Part shown: piece by piece, positions 17,071 through 25,833 of the stretch
How positions within the stretch are numbered: the first letter of the stretch is position 1
How the letters are laid out: each line of letters begins with the position of its first letter
Assembly: GCA_905182815.1 (NCBI GenBank)
Contig: CAJJCX010000004.1
Span: forward strand, 124,001 to 188,000
Reading direction: 5' to 3'
Length of the DNA stretch: 64,000 bases
Source of the DNA: an uncultured Candidatus Thioglobus sp.
Lineage (GTDB): Bacteria; Pseudomonadota; Gammaproteobacteria; PS1; Pseudothioglobaceae
Translations under genes and position numbers: made by a program
Notes under the pieces: model-generated
Told to the model about the DNA's origin: nothing
Seen by the model: the letters and a program-made list of their open reading frames with translations, nothing else
Database searches by the model: none

Positions 17071-18324
17071 TTGAATTCATTTTATTTTCAAAATAAAGTA
17101 TTACACGCTGAGTCTGTTCCTGTTTCAGACTTAATGGGCGCGTATGGGTCTCCCCTTTACATTTATTCTAAAAGTCAAATAGAGTTTAACTGGCAACAGT
17201 TTGAAAAATCCTTTGGTTCGCATCCTCATTTAATTTGTTATGCTGTAAAGGCCAACTCAAATTTGGCAGTATTAAATGTTCTTGCTAACTTAGGTTCAGG
17301 ATTTGATATAGTTTCAATTGGTGAGCTTGAAAGAGTAATTGCTGCAGGTGGTAATCCAAAAAAATGTGTATTCTCTGGAGTTGCTAAAACAGAGCAAGCG
17401 ATTCAAAAGGCACTTGAATACGGAATTTACTGCTTCAATGTTGAATCAGTAGCTGAGTTAGACCGAATTGAGTCTGTTGCGGCTTCACTAAAGATGAATG
17501 CACCAATATCTATTCGCGTGAACCCGAATGTAGATGCAAAGACTCATCCATATATCTCGACAGGCTTAACTGAAAACAAGTTTGGAGTAAGCGTTGAGAT
17601 TGCTCTATCTTTGTATAAAAAGACAAACCTTTCAGATCATCTTGAAGTTTTTGGTTTAGATTACCATATAGGGTCGCAAATTACAGACATTTCACCTTTC
17701 TTAGAGGCTCTTGATAAAGCACTCGAACTTATAGCAAGGCTTGAAGAAGAGGAAATTTATTTAAATCATATCGATATTGGTGGTGGAGTAGGGGTGACTT
17801 ATGACAAAGAAACACCTATAAGTATTAATGATTACATGCATTCAGTAATTCAAAAAGTTGGTGATCTGAAGATTATGGTAGAACCTGGTAGATCCATTGT
17901 TGGGAACGCAGGAATCTTTGTCACCAAGGTTGAATATTTAAAACAGAATGAATTGAAATCATTTGCAATTGTCGATGGTGCAATGAATGATTTACTTCGA
18001 CCTGCTCTTTATGGCTCCTATCATCAGGCGGTTACAATTGAAGATAATTCAAAAGGCATAAAGGATTCATGGGACATAGTTGGACCTGTATGTGAGACTG
18101 CAGATTTTTTGGCAAAGAGCAGAAGTCTTACTCTTGAGCAGGGAGACTATATTGCACTAATGACCGCTGGTGCATATGGATTTGTTTTAAGCTCTAACTA
18201 TAACTCTAGGCCAAGAGTTGCGGAAGTAATGGTTGATGGTTCTGTGCATCAATTAGTGCGAATGAGAGAAACTACTGAATCACTTTTTAAAAATGAGAAG
18301 ATATTAAAAAATGAAACTAACTAA
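17071..18324 (+). CDS. lysA: Diaminopimelate decarboxylase
   Basis: Last step of lysine synthesis, PLP-dependent. 417 residues. PLP lysine Lys60 in ICYAVKANSNLAVL, GFDIVSIGELERVIAAGG, FGLDYHIGSQI, the glycine-rich HIDIGGGVGV, VEPGRSIVGNAG, GAMNDLLRPALYGSYH and GPVCETADFLAK. The start is TTG at 17071: the residues after it (NSFYFQ) align with other gammaproteobacterial LysA N termini, and the next ATG would remove conserved sequence. Lies 12 bases after lptM and overlaps yhbY by 14 bases. Confidence 0.96.
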   Translation: MNSFYFQNKVLHAESVPVSDLMGAYGSPLYIYSKSQIEFNWQQFEKSFGSHPHLICYAVKANSNLAVLNVLANLGSGFDIVSIGELERVIAAGGNPKKCVFSGVAKTEQAIQKALEYGIYCFNVESVAELDRIESVAASLKMNAPISIRVNPNVDAKTHPYISTGLTENKFGVSVEIALSLYKKTNLSDHLEVFGLDYHIGSQITDISPFLEALDKALELIARLEEEEIYLNHIDIGGGVGVTYDKETPISINDYMHSVIQKVGDLKIMVEPGRSIVGNAGIFVTKVEYLKQNELKSFAIVDGAMNDLLRPALYGSYHQAVTIEDNSKGIKDSWDIVGPVCETADFLAKSRSLTLEQGDYIALMTAGAYGFVLSSNYNSRPRVAEVMVDGSVHQLVRMRETTESLFKNEKILKNETN

Positions 18325-18610
18325 TAACCAGAAAAAATATTTGCGTTCTATGGCGCATGACTTAAAGCCCTTTGTAATGATTGGTCAGCATGGATTAAGT
18401 GAGTCGGTGCTTGCTGAAATGGAATCAACAATGCTCAAGCATGAGCTGATTAAAATTAAGTTAAGAATCAGTGATCGTGAAGAAAAACTAAAGATTATTA
18501 ATAAAATTATAGAGCTTTCTAAGGCTGAACTAATTCAAGTGATTGGAGGGGTGATTGTTATTTATAGGCCTTTTGAAGATAATCCTGATATTATTCTACC
18601 AAGATCATAA
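18311..18610 (+). CDS. yhbY: YhbY-family ribosome assembly RNA-binding protein
   Basis: 99 residues, a CRM-domain protein that associates with pre-50S ribosomal particles. The sequence KYLRSMAHDLKPFVMIGQHGLS contains the family GxxG-type loop, and QVIGGVIVIYRP closes the domain. Start overlaps the end of lysA by 14 bases; likely part of the lptM-lysA transcript. Confidence 0.93.
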   Translation: MKLTNNQKKYLRSMAHDLKPFVMIGQHGLSESVLAEMESTMLKHELIKIKLRISDREEKLKIINKIIELSKAELIQVIGGVIVIYRPFEDNPDIILPRS

Positions 18611-18653
18611 AGATTAAAAAGCTTTAGATAAATCCTGTTAATGCTTAGATAAA

Positions 18654-19739
18654 ATGAAAATTGCCATCAGTGCTGCAGAAACTTCTGGCGACCTTGTCGC
18701 ATCATCACTAGTGAGTGCACTGAAGTTGTACCGACCTGATTATGAAATAGAAGGATTAGCAGGTGACAAGATGGCTGCTGCTGGATGTAAAAGATTATGG
18801 CATACTGACCAAGTCAACGTGATGGGCCTTAGTGAAGTTTTAAAGAAACTGCCCACTATTTTGAGGCTTAGACGATCTATCATTCAATACTTTTCATCCA
18901 ATAGGCCTGATGTTTTTATTGGAGTTGATTCTCCTGATTTTAATTTTAAGATTGAAAGAAAACTTAAAAAAAATGGAGTTAAAACGGTTCATTTTGTTAG
19001 TCCTTCAGTATGGGCATGGCGAGCAAATCGGATACATAAAATTAAAAAGTCAGCCGATTTAATGCTTTGTCTTTTTCCATTTGAGGTAGATTTTTATCGC
19101 ACTCATCAGCAAAAAGCTATTTTTGTTGGACATCCATTGGCTGAAAAATTAAAGCCTCGAAAAAATCATATGCCAAATAAGCAAGTTTTATTAATGCCAG
19201 GATCAAGAGAGGCTGAAATTAAAACTTTATTGCCTGAGCTTTTGTCGGCTGCTAAATTGATGCGTAAAAAAGATCCTGAGATTCAATTTAGCTTGTCACT
19301 TGCAAACGAACGTCTAAAGGACTGGGTAGAAGATAAGATTCAAGGACTGGATATTGTTCTAAGTTCTGGTGATGCACATGAAAAGATTAAAAATTCTGAT
19401 CTAGTTATTGTTGCCTCAGGAACTGCAGCCTTAGAAGTGGCATTACTTGCTGTGCCGATGGTTGTGGTATATAAACTTTCAAAGGTAAGTTATCAGATTG
19501 TTAAGCCTTTACTAAATACTAAAAATGTTTCACTGCCAAATAAAATTTTAGGGAAAGACATTGTCCCTGAATTACTTCAAAATGACGTAAATGGTCAAAA
19601 CATTTTTGAACAGGCTATGAAGTTAATTGAATCAGATAATACAAAACTAGTTAAAGAATTGGAAAAAATTCATGGTCTTTTAAATCAAAAAGCAAGTGTT
19701 AAGTCTGCCGAAGCAATCATTGAGTTCTTAGATGGATAA
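18654..19739 (+). CDS. lpxB: Lipid-A-disaccharide synthase
   Basis: Joins UDP-2,3-diacylglucosamine and lipid X at the inner face of the cytoplasmic membrane in lipid A synthesis. 361 residues, GT-B fold, family GT19. AAETSGDLVASSLV at the N terminus, GIEGLAGDKM-type region, VMGLSEVLKKLP, DSPDFNFKIE, YFVSPSVWAWR-like HFVSPSVWAWRANRI, FVGHPLAE, LMPGSREAEI, and VASGTAALEVALLAVPMVVVYK. Overlaps nadC by 8 bases. Confidence 0.96.
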   Translation: MKIAISAAETSGDLVASSLVSALKLYRPDYEIEGLAGDKMAAAGCKRLWHTDQVNVMGLSEVLKKLPTILRLRRSIIQYFSSNRPDVFIGVDSPDFNFKIERKLKKNGVKTVHFVSPSVWAWRANRIHKIKKSADLMLCLFPFEVDFYRTHQQKAIFVGHPLAEKLKPRKNHMPNKQVLLMPGSREAEIKTLLPELLSAAKLMRKKDPEIQFSLSLANERLKDWVEDKIQGLDIVLSSGDAHEKIKNSDLVIVASGTAALEVALLAVPMVVVYKLSKVSYQIVKPLLNTKNVSLPNKILGKDIVPELLQNDVNGQNIFEQAMKLIESDNTKLVKELEKIHGLLNQKASVKSAEAIIEFLDG

Positions 19740-20553
19740 AGAGTTAAAAAAAATAGTTGAGTTAGCACTTTCAGAAGATATAGGTTCTGGAGACCTATCT
19801 TCAAGCCTTCTTGATGACGTCATTATAAATGCTGAAATAATTTGTAGAGATCGAGCGATTATCTGTGGAACAGAGTATTTTGACTTATGCTTTCTATCTC
19901 TTGATAAAGACATACAAATAAAATGGAATTTGAAGGATGGTGACGAGGTTAAGCCTGGTGAAGTTATTTGCAATATTAAAGGAAAATCTCGAGCAATCAT
20001 TACTGCAGAAAGAACGGCACTTAATTTTCTTCAAATTTTAAGTGGTACGTCAACTAAAACGAATGATCTAGTTAACCTCATAGGTAAAACAAAGGCGCAA
20101 TTACTTGATACAAGAAAGACAATCCCGGGCTTAAGAAAAGCACAAAAATACGCTGTTAAGTGTGGTGGTGGAGTGAACCATAGGATGGGGCTTTATGACT
20201 GTATTATGCTAAAAGAAAATCATATTTTATCGATTGGTTCCCTTGATAAATCCATAAAGAAAGCTCTTAAAAAATATCCTGAAAAACCAATTGTGGTTGA
20301 AGTAGAGACTATGGAGCAGCTTCGTTCTGTACTATCAATAAAGGGAATAACGAGAGTTCTTTGTGATAACTTTAGTCTTATAGATCTTAAAGAGGCTGTC
20401 AAAATTGCGCAAGGTGTATATCCAATTGAAGCCTCAGGTGGAGTGAATGAAACAAATATTGTTAGTTATGCAGAGACTGGTGTTGACTATATTTCAATTG
20501 GCTCAGTTACAAAAGATGTTGCTGCGGTTGATCTATCTTTGAGATTTTCTTGA
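19732..20553 (+). CDS. nadC: Nicotinate-nucleotide pyrophosphorylase (carboxylating)
   Basis: Converts quinolinate and PRPP to nicotinate mononucleotide in NAD synthesis. 273 residues. ALSEDIGSGDLSS at the N terminus, ERTALNFLQILSGTST, DTRKTIPGLRKAQKYAVKCGGGVNHRMGLYDCIMLKENHI, and the C-terminal IEASGGVNETNI and ISIGSVTKDVAAVDLSLRF. Start overlaps lpxB by 8 bases. Its last 67 bases overlap the 3' end of the convergent cysQ. Confidence 0.96.
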   Translation: MDKELKKIVELALSEDIGSGDLSSSLLDDVIINAEIICRDRAIICGTEYFDLCFLSLDKDIQIKWNLKDGDEVKPGEVICNIKGKSRAIITAERTALNFLQILSGTSTKTNDLVNLIGKTKAQLLDTRKTIPGLRKAQKYAVKCGGGVNHRMGLYDCIMLKENHILSIGSLDKSIKKALKKYPEKPIVVEVETMEQLRSVLSIKGITRVLCDNFSLIDLKEAVKIAQGVYPIEASGGVNETNIVSYAETGVDYISIGSVTKDVAAVDLSLRFS

Positions 20554-21308
20554 TACCCTACTGCCTTAAAGGCTGGGCTTAGGTTATCTTCTCTGAAATT
20601 ATAAGTTAAGGGTTTATTATTTAAATCAAGAACTGTGCCACCTGCGCCTTCAAGAATATATACCCCAGCTGCAGTATCCCATTCTGAGCAGCGCCCAAAT
20701 TTAGGGTAGCAATCATAAACCCCTTCTGCAATTAAACAAAATTTAAGCGCACTTCCAAGCTTAAAAGTTTCAAAATTTGTTTTAGATCTAAGATGATTTT
20801 TAAGAGGTTTATTGTTATTTGAGTATCTTCCCACTACGATTTTTTCCCACCTATTAGGTTTTTTTGTAGAAATTTTATGAGGTTTATTTCCAACCAGTTT
20901 TATTGATGATTGACTTGGCAGCCGATAGTAGTGCACTTTGTGAAATGGCGAATAGATTAAACCAAAATCTGGGTAATGATTACGAATAAGAGCGATGCTA
21001 ATACAAAAGTCTGGTGAGCCATCTATAAAGTCACGAGTTCCATCTAAAGGGTCGATTAGCCAATATTCATCCCAAGATTTTCGAGATGAAAAAGGGATGT
21101 TAGATGATTCTTCAGATAGTATTGGTGTGTTAGGAGTTAGTTTTTTTAAAGTATTTATGATTAACTCATTTGATTCTTTATCAGCCTGAGTTACAGGGGT
21201 ATTGTCACTCTTCATGATGAAGTTTCCTGAATTTTTGCGATGAGACATAATAATTTTTCCTACCTCAACAGTAAGAGTTATTAGTTCTGAAAGAATTGTA
21301 TCTAGCAT
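20487..21308 (-). CDS. cysQ: 3'(2'),5'-bisphosphate nucleotidase
   Basis: Mg-dependent phosphatase of the inositol monophosphatase fold that removes PAP made in sulfate assimilation. 273 residues. TPVTQADKESNELI, LSEESS, the metal motif DPLDGTRDF (Asp86, Asp89) and the second site CSEWDTAAGVYILEGAGG. The last roughly 23 residues after PAFKAVG have no family counterpart and run 67 bases into nadC, so the true stop may have been lost or an indel may lie near 20550. Given the inositol genes at the other end, an inositol monophosphatase is a thinkable alternative, but the overall match is to CysQ. Confidence 0.88.
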   Translation of the reverse strand: MLDTILSELITLTVEVGKIIMSHRKNSGNFIMKSDNTPVTQADKESNELIINTLKKLTPNTPILSEESSNIPFSSRKSWDEYWLIDPLDGTRDFIDGSPDFCISIALIRNHYPDFGLIYSPFHKVHYYRLPSQSSIKLVGNKPHKISTKKPNRWEKIVVGRYSNNNKPLKNHLRSKTNFETFKLGSALKFCLIAEGVYDCYPKFGRCSEWDTAAGVYILEGAGGTVLDLNNKPLTYNFREDNLSPAFKAVGYQENLKDRSTAATSFVTEPIEI

Positions 21309-21402
21309 AAGCCAAATTATATCATTGACAGTTGTATTTATTTTTTACTAAGAAGATAACTTAAGTAAAATTTATTTCTATTAATAAGGTGAAGCTGAGA
21401 AT

Positions 21403-22176
21403 ATGAAAAAACAGATATTAACTATGGGTGGTGGTGGATTTACTTCTAAGCCAGAGAATCTTAAATTGGATAAGTATTTATTGTCTTTGTCAGACAAAAA
21501 GAATCCTAAAGTTTGTTTTATACCTACGGCAAGTGGAGATGATGAGAGTTATAAAAAGCGTTTTTATTCTTCATATAAAAAGCTTAATTGTGAAACGAGC
21601 CATTTATCTTTATTTAGTCCGCCTGAAGGTAACTTGAGAGATTTTGTTTTAGAAAAAGATATTTTTTATGTTGGTGGTGGTAATACAAGAAACCTTTTGG
21701 TTCTTTGGAAAGAGTGGGGCCTTGATAAGTTTTTACATGAGGCCTGGTGTAATGGGGCAATAATGGCTGGACTAAGTGCTGGATCTATTTGTTGGTTTGA
21801 GCAAGGCTTAACTGATTCAAAGACTGGTAAATTGCTTCCACTAGATTGTTTAGGCTTTCTTCAAGGAAGTAACTGTCCGCATTTTGATACTGAAATTCAA
21901 AGGCGACCTGAATATCATAAAGCTATTTTAAATGGCACCATGAAGCCTGGAATTGCCTGTGATGATGGTGTTGCAGCCCACTTTATAGATGGAAAGCTTG
22001 AGCGCTGTGTGTCGTCTTTATTAAATGCAAAGGCTTATAGTATTAAAAATGATAATAGCATTATTAACGAGTCAGTTATTGAACCGAATATCTCGATGAT
22101 AAGTTTTAATTTACACAATAAAAAACCTAGTATTAAACTAGGTTTTTATATATATGGTGGGCCTACTTGGACTTGA
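21403..22176 (+). CDS. pepE: Peptidase E-like S51 serine peptidase
   Basis: Family S51 enzymes hydrolyse Asp-X dipeptides or cyanophycin-like substrates. 257 residues. ILTMGGGGFT at the N terminus, VCFIPTASGDD, DIFYVGGGNTRNLL and the nucleophile Ser125 in MAGLSAGSICWF, then GLLPLDCLGFL-type and CPHFDTEIQRRPEY. The last roughly 20 residues (after SMISFNL) are read through a terminator hairpin and 22 bases into the opposite-strand tRNA, which is odd. The natural stop is probably a few codons earlier and lost by an indel or mutation. Confidence 0.85.
   Translation: MKKQILTMGGGGFTSKPENLKLDKYLLSLSDKKNPKVCFIPTASGDDESYKKRFYSSYKKLNCETSHLSLFSPPEGNLRDFVLEKDIFYVGGGNTRNLLVLWKEWGLDKFLHEAWCNGAIMAGLSAGSICWFEQGLTDSKTGKLLPLDCLGFLQGSNCPHFDTEIQRRPEYHKAILNGTMKPGIACDDGVAAHFIDGKLERCVSSLLNAKAYSIKNDNSIINESVIEPNISMISFNLHNKKPSIKLGFYIYGGPTWT
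22122..22146 (-). terminator. Rho-independent terminator after rpoD/tRNA-Ile2
   Basis: Perfect 10-base inverted repeat (AAAACCTAGT / ACTAGGTTTT) with a 5-base loop. On the minus strand it is followed by a T run and lies just 8 bases after the tRNA CCA end. T-rich on the plus side too, so it may work in both directions. It sits inside the pepE open frame. Confidence 0.75.
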
Positions 22177-22231
22177 ACCAAGGACCAATCGATTATGAGT
22201 CGAGTGCTCTAACCAGCTGAGCTATAGGCCC
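22155..22231 (-). tRNA. tRNA-Ile2 (anticodon CAU, lysidine-modified)
   Basis: 77 bases with encoded CCA. Acceptor GGGCCTA/TAGGCCC pairs fully, D arm GCTC/GAGC, T arm CTTGG/CCAAG with TTCAAGT loop, anticodon loop CTCATAA. CAU could mean Met or Ile2. The stretch CGACTCATAATCG and the following TTGGTC match E. coli ileX much better than elongator or initiator tRNA-Met. One mismatch in the anticodon stem (C27-U43). TilS, which makes the needed lysidine, is encoded at 38.9 kb. Located 9 bases after rpoD. Confidence 0.85.
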
Positions 22232-22240
22232 GTAGAAAAA

Positions 22241-24109
22241 CTATTCTAAAAAACTTTGAAGTTTGTGTGCACGAGAAGGATGCCTCAACTTTCTAAGCGC
22301 TTTGGCTTCAATTTGGCGAATTCTTTCACGAGTAACATCAAACTGTCTACCCACTTCTTCAAGTGTGTGGTCTGTGCTCATGTCTATTCCAAATCGCATT
22401 TTTAAAACCTTTGCTTCACGAGGTGATAAGTTAGCTAAAAGATCACCAGTAGTTTCTTTAAGACTTTCACGGGTTGTTACTTCCACAGGTGAAGAAAGGT
22501 TTGTATCTTCAATAAAATCACCAATTGTAGAATCTTCATCGTCTCCAACTGGGTTCTCCATTGATAATGGCTCTTTAGCAATCTTAAGTATTTTATTAAT
22601 TTTATATTCTGGTAATTCCATCTCAACAGAAAGCTCTTCAGGCGTCGCCTCCCTTCCAAATCTTTGAAGAAGTTGACGTCTTACTCGATTCAATTTGTTG
22701 ATAGTTTCAATCATGTGAACTGGAATACGAATAGTTCGGGCTTGATCAGCAATTGATCTGGTAATTGCTTGGCGGATCCACCAAGTTGCGTAGGTTGAAA
22801 ATTTATAACCCCTTCGATATTCAAACTTGTCTACTGCCTTCATTAGCCCAACGTTTCCTTCTTGGATAAGGTCTAGGAATTGAAGGCCACGATTTGCATA
22901 TTTTTTGGCAATAGAAATTACAAGCCTTAAATTAGCTTCAATCATTTGACTTTTGGCAACTTTAGCCTTTCTGTCACCCTTTCGAAGCCTTTTGTTAATT
23001 TCTTTAAGCTCTGCAATTGTTAACTTCATTGCTTGTTCATGCTCTAAAAGACTCTTTTGTGAGTAATAAATTTCTTTTTCAGTTTTTTCTAATGCTTTTA
23101 GAGTTGCTTTATCAAGATCAATAGATTTAAGCCAGTCAAAATTCGTTTCGTTTCCTGGAAATGATGCATAAAAAAGCTCTGAACTCATACCAGCATCAAG
23201 GCAAACTTGACGTATAAGCTTTTCTTCTTTTTTCACCATATCTACTCGACTTGAAACAAGCTCCATCATTGTACTAACAAGTTTTGGTGCAAGTCTTAGT
23301 TCAGAGATGCAATTAGAAAATTTTTGTCTAGCTTTAACAGTCTTATCATCAAGATAGCCATTTTTCTCAAATAATTTAACATAGCTATTATGAGATTTTT
23401 GTATTTTATCAAAACGTTCATATACCATTCCTTCATCAGGGCCAGTATATTCTAACTCATCAAAATCTTCTTCATCCTCATCAATCTCTTCTGAGAGCTC
23501 ATCTGTTTCCATTGCATCAAGCTGTGCTTGTTTTTCATCAAGTAGGGCTTGTTTTTCCTTAATAAGTACCTGTTTTTCTTCGAACTCTTCAGCATCCCCT
23601 TGGTAACCAATAACTACATCAGTCATCTTACACTTGCCTTCTTCTAGTCTTGTGTAGGCCTTGAAGAAATAGTCAGAGATTTCAGGATAAAGAGAAATTG
23701 CCTGTAAGATCTGATAAACGCCTGCTTCAATTTCTTTTGCAATACGGACTTCGTCTTTTTGCTCTAAAAGTTCAACTACGCCCATTTCTCGCATATACAT
23801 TCTAACAGGGTCAGTAGTTCTTCCAAATTCTGAATCAAGGGCAGCTAGGGCAGCAACTGCAACCTCTGCAGAGCTAGATTCTGCTTTTCCACCCGACTTC
23901 ATTACTAACTCATCAGCATCAGGCGCTTCATCAGCAACCAATATGTCCATTTCTTCTAAGATTGTTACAATTGGCTCAACCTGTTCAGGTGTTAATAAGT
24001 CTTCTGGTAAGAGGTCATTGATTTCTGAGTAAGTCAGGTATCCTTGTTCTTTTCCAATTGTTATTAGACTATTAAGGGCTTTTTTGTGAGCTTCAGTAGT
24101 TGTTTTCAT
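22241..24109 (-). CDS. rpoD: RNA polymerase sigma-70 factor RpoD
   Basis: Primary sigma factor, 622 residues. Region 1.1 at the N terminus ([26 protein letters not shown]), 1.2 [12 protein letters not shown], an acidic non-conserved insert rich in Glu and Asp (around 205-225), region 2 [57 protein letters not shown], region 3 [14 protein letters not shown], and region 4 [30 protein letters not shown]. dnaG, the common upstream neighbour, is not here; prs is upstream instead. Followed by tRNA-Ile2 and a terminator. Confidence 0.98.
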   Translation of the reverse strand: MKTTTEAHKKALNSLITIGKEQGYLTYSEINDLLPEDLLTPEQVEPIVTILEEMDILVADEAPDADELVMKSGGKAESSSAEVAVAALAALDSEFGRTTDPVRMYMREMGVVELLEQKDEVRIAKEIEAGVYQILQAISLYPEISDYFFKAYTRLEEGKCKMTDVVIGYQGDAEEFEEKQVLIKEKQALLDEKQAQLDAMETDELSEEIDEDEEDFDELEYTGPDEGMVYERFDKIQKSHNSYVKLFEKNGYLDDKTVKARQKFSNCISELRLAPKLVSTMMELVSSRVDMVKKEEKLIRQVCLDAGMSSELFYASFPGNETNFDWLKSIDLDKATLKALEKTEKEIYYSQKSLLEHEQAMKLTIAELKEINKRLRKGDRKAKVAKSQMIEANLRLVISIAKKYANRGLQFLDLIQEGNVGLMKAVDKFEYRRGYKFSTYATWWIRQAITRSIADQARTIRIPVHMIETINKLNRVRRQLLQRFGREATPEELSVEMELPEYKINKILKIAKEPLSMENPVGDDEDSTIGDFIEDTNLSSPVEVTTRESLKETTGDLLANLSPREAKVLKMRFGIDMSTDHTLEEVGRQFDVTRERIRQIEAKALRKLRHPSRAHKLQSFLE

Positions 24110-24196
24110 AATTTGATTTTTTCAAAACAGAGAGGAAATTATACCTAAAAGAGGAGATTGTTTATACCATTAATTCAGCCCTATAGAGGCCTAGGA

Positions 24197-25159
24197 TTAG
24201 TCTGAATCTGCAAAAATTGTACTGATAGATTGTTCATCACTAATTCTTCGAATAACGTCTGCAAGAGTTGTTGCAATTGATAATTGCCTAATTTTGTTGC
24301 ATTTATTTGCTTGATTCGTTAATGGAATTGTGTTTGTAATAACCAATTCATCCAGCTTAGAGTTTGATATATTTTCAATAGCACCTCCAGAAAGAACCGC
24401 ATGGGTTGCGTAAGCAACAACTTTCTTTGCGCCCTTTTCTTTTAATATTTCAGCAGCTTGGCAGAGCGTTCCGGCGGTATCAACCATGTCATCAATCATA
24501 ATGCAGGTACGTCCTTCTACATCACCAATTACATTCATGACTTTAACTAAGTTTGGTGCTGGACGCCTTTTATCAATAATTGCAAGGTCTGCGTCATTAA
24601 TTCTTTTTGCTGCTGCTCTTGCTCTAGCTACTCCACCAACATCTGGAGATACTACGACTACATCTTGATAGTTATGATCCAAAATATCTTTGACAAGGAC
24701 AGGTTGAGCATATATGTTATCAATTGGAATATTGAAGAAGCCTTGAATCTGATCTGCATGTAAGTCCATTGTCAATATGCGGTCTACACCTGACGTTTCA
24801 ATTAATTGAGCGACAAGTTTTGCAGTTATTGGAACGCGAGTTAGTCTCGAGCGCCTATCTTGTCTAGAGTAGCCAAGATATGGAACTACTGCTGTAATTT
24901 TTCCGGCAGAAGAGCGCCTCAGAGCATCAACCATTATTAATAACTCCATTAAAGTTTCAGCCGATGAAGGGCCGCAGGTTGGCTGAATAACGAACACATC
25001 ACATCCACGCACATTATCAAGGATTTCAACTTGAGCTTCACCATCACTAAATTGTCCTACAAAGGCCTTACTTTGGGTGATATTGAGATTAGTAATAATT
25101 TCGGATGAGAGATCAGGATTTGCGTTTCCGCTAAAGATCTTTATTCTTTCTAGAGACAT
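24197..25159 (-). CDS. prs: Ribose-phosphate pyrophosphokinase
   Basis: Makes PRPP from ribose 5-phosphate and ATP. 320 residues. [48 protein letters not shown] region containing the ATP-binding loop, [15 protein letters not shown], the flexible KRRPAPN loop and the PRPP motif [14 protein letters not shown]. Supplies PRPP for nadC and trpD, both in this window. Part of the conserved ispE - tRNA-Gln - prs order, here interrupted by gpx. Confidence 0.97.
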   Translation of the reverse strand: MSLERIKIFSGNANPDLSSEIITNLNITQSKAFVGQFSDGEAQVEILDNVRGCDVFVIQPTCGPSSAETLMELLIMVDALRRSSAGKITAVVPYLGYSRQDRRSRLTRVPITAKLVAQLIETSGVDRILTMDLHADQIQGFFNIPIDNIYAQPVLVKDILDHNYQDVVVVSPDVGGVARARAAAKRINDADLAIIDKRRPAPNLVKVMNVIGDVEGRTCIMIDDMVDTAGTLCQAAEILKEKGAKKVVAYATHAVLSGGAIENISNSKLDELVITNTIPLTNQANKCNKIRQLSIATTLADVIRRISDEQSISTIFADSD

Positions 25160-25244
25160 CCAATTAGACTTTTATTGATGTAGGATGCAATTATACAAAC
25201 AAATTACGTGGCTAAGCACAATAGTTTTGTAATTGAATCGAGAT

Positions 25245-25724
25245 TTATAGTACTTCCTCTATTGATGCTGCAATATCTTCCGGCTCAACAGTTGAACTAA
25301 AACGTTTAAAGGGTATACCATCACGGTCAATTAGAAATTTACTGAAATTCCATTTGACGCTATCGTTTAGTTTTCCTTTCAACTCGCTTTTTAAATATTT
25401 GAACAGGGGATGAGCGTTTTTACCATTGACATCAACTTTTGTTGACATAAGAAACGTAACGTCATAATTTAGGTTACAAAAATCTTTGATTTCTTCAGAA
25501 GTTCCAGGCTCTTGTTTACCAAATTGATTGCAAGGAAAGCCAATTATCACTAAACCTCTTTCTTTGTACTTTTGGTAGAGTTTTTCGAGTCCAGAATAGT
25601 GATAGGTTAGACCACAGAAGCTTGCAGTATTTACAATTAAAATTGCTTTGCCTTTAAATTGGCTCAAAGAGATTTCTTCCCCATCAAGCTGACTAAAGTT
25701 AAATTGATATGCATTTTCATTCAT
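25245..25724 (-). CDS. Glutathione peroxidase family (thioredoxin-dependent) peroxidase
   Basis: Thiol peroxidase of the GPx fold, 159 residues, no signal peptide. Peroxidatic Cys37 in NTASFCGLT; Gln and Trp of the catalytic tetrad are found in GFPCNQFGKQEPG and VKWNFSKFLID. The Cys in FPCNQF may act as resolving cysteine, as in thioredoxin-dependent members such as E. coli BtuE. A usual GPx has KCGLTPQY after the Cys; here it is GLTYHYSG. Sits between prs and tRNA-Gln, an unusual place. Confidence 0.92.
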   Translation of the reverse strand: MNENAYQFNFSQLDGEEISLSQFKGKAILIVNTASFCGLTYHYSGLEKLYQKYKERGLVIIGFPCNQFGKQEPGTSEEIKDFCNLNYDVTFLMSTKVDVNGKNAHPLFKYLKSELKGKLNDSVKWNFSKFLIDRDGIPFKRFSSTVEPEDIAASIEEVL

Positions 25725-25758
25725 GATTCTTACCTTATGCTGGTTAATTTAAATAATA

Positions 25759-25833
25759 TGGCTGGGGCGGATGGATTCGAACCATCGGTACACGGGATCA
25801 AAACCCGATGCCTTACCACTTGGCTACACCCCA
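25759..25833 (-). tRNA. tRNA-Gln (anticodon UUG)
   Basis: 75 bases with encoded CCA. Acceptor TGGGGTG/ CGCCCCA-type pairing, D arm GCCA/..GGC, anticodon loop TTTTGAT with UUG, T arm GATGG/CCATC with TTCGAAT. Starts with T as tRNA-Gln does in bacteria (U1-A72). The ispE stop codon lies inside its D arm, so the two overlap by 21 bases. Conserved ispE-tRNA-Gln-prs neighbourhood. Confidence 0.93.

Noticed and set aside
20487-20553. 67-base tail overlap of cysQ and nadC as an antisense regulatory device
   Set aside because: It is more easily explained by loss of the cysQ stop (tail unlike the family) in a compact genome; no structure suggests regulation.
22263-22667. Plus-strand ORF of 134 codons opposite rpoD
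   Set aside because: Antisense of conserved sigma region 4; the length is explained by codon bias of rpoD.
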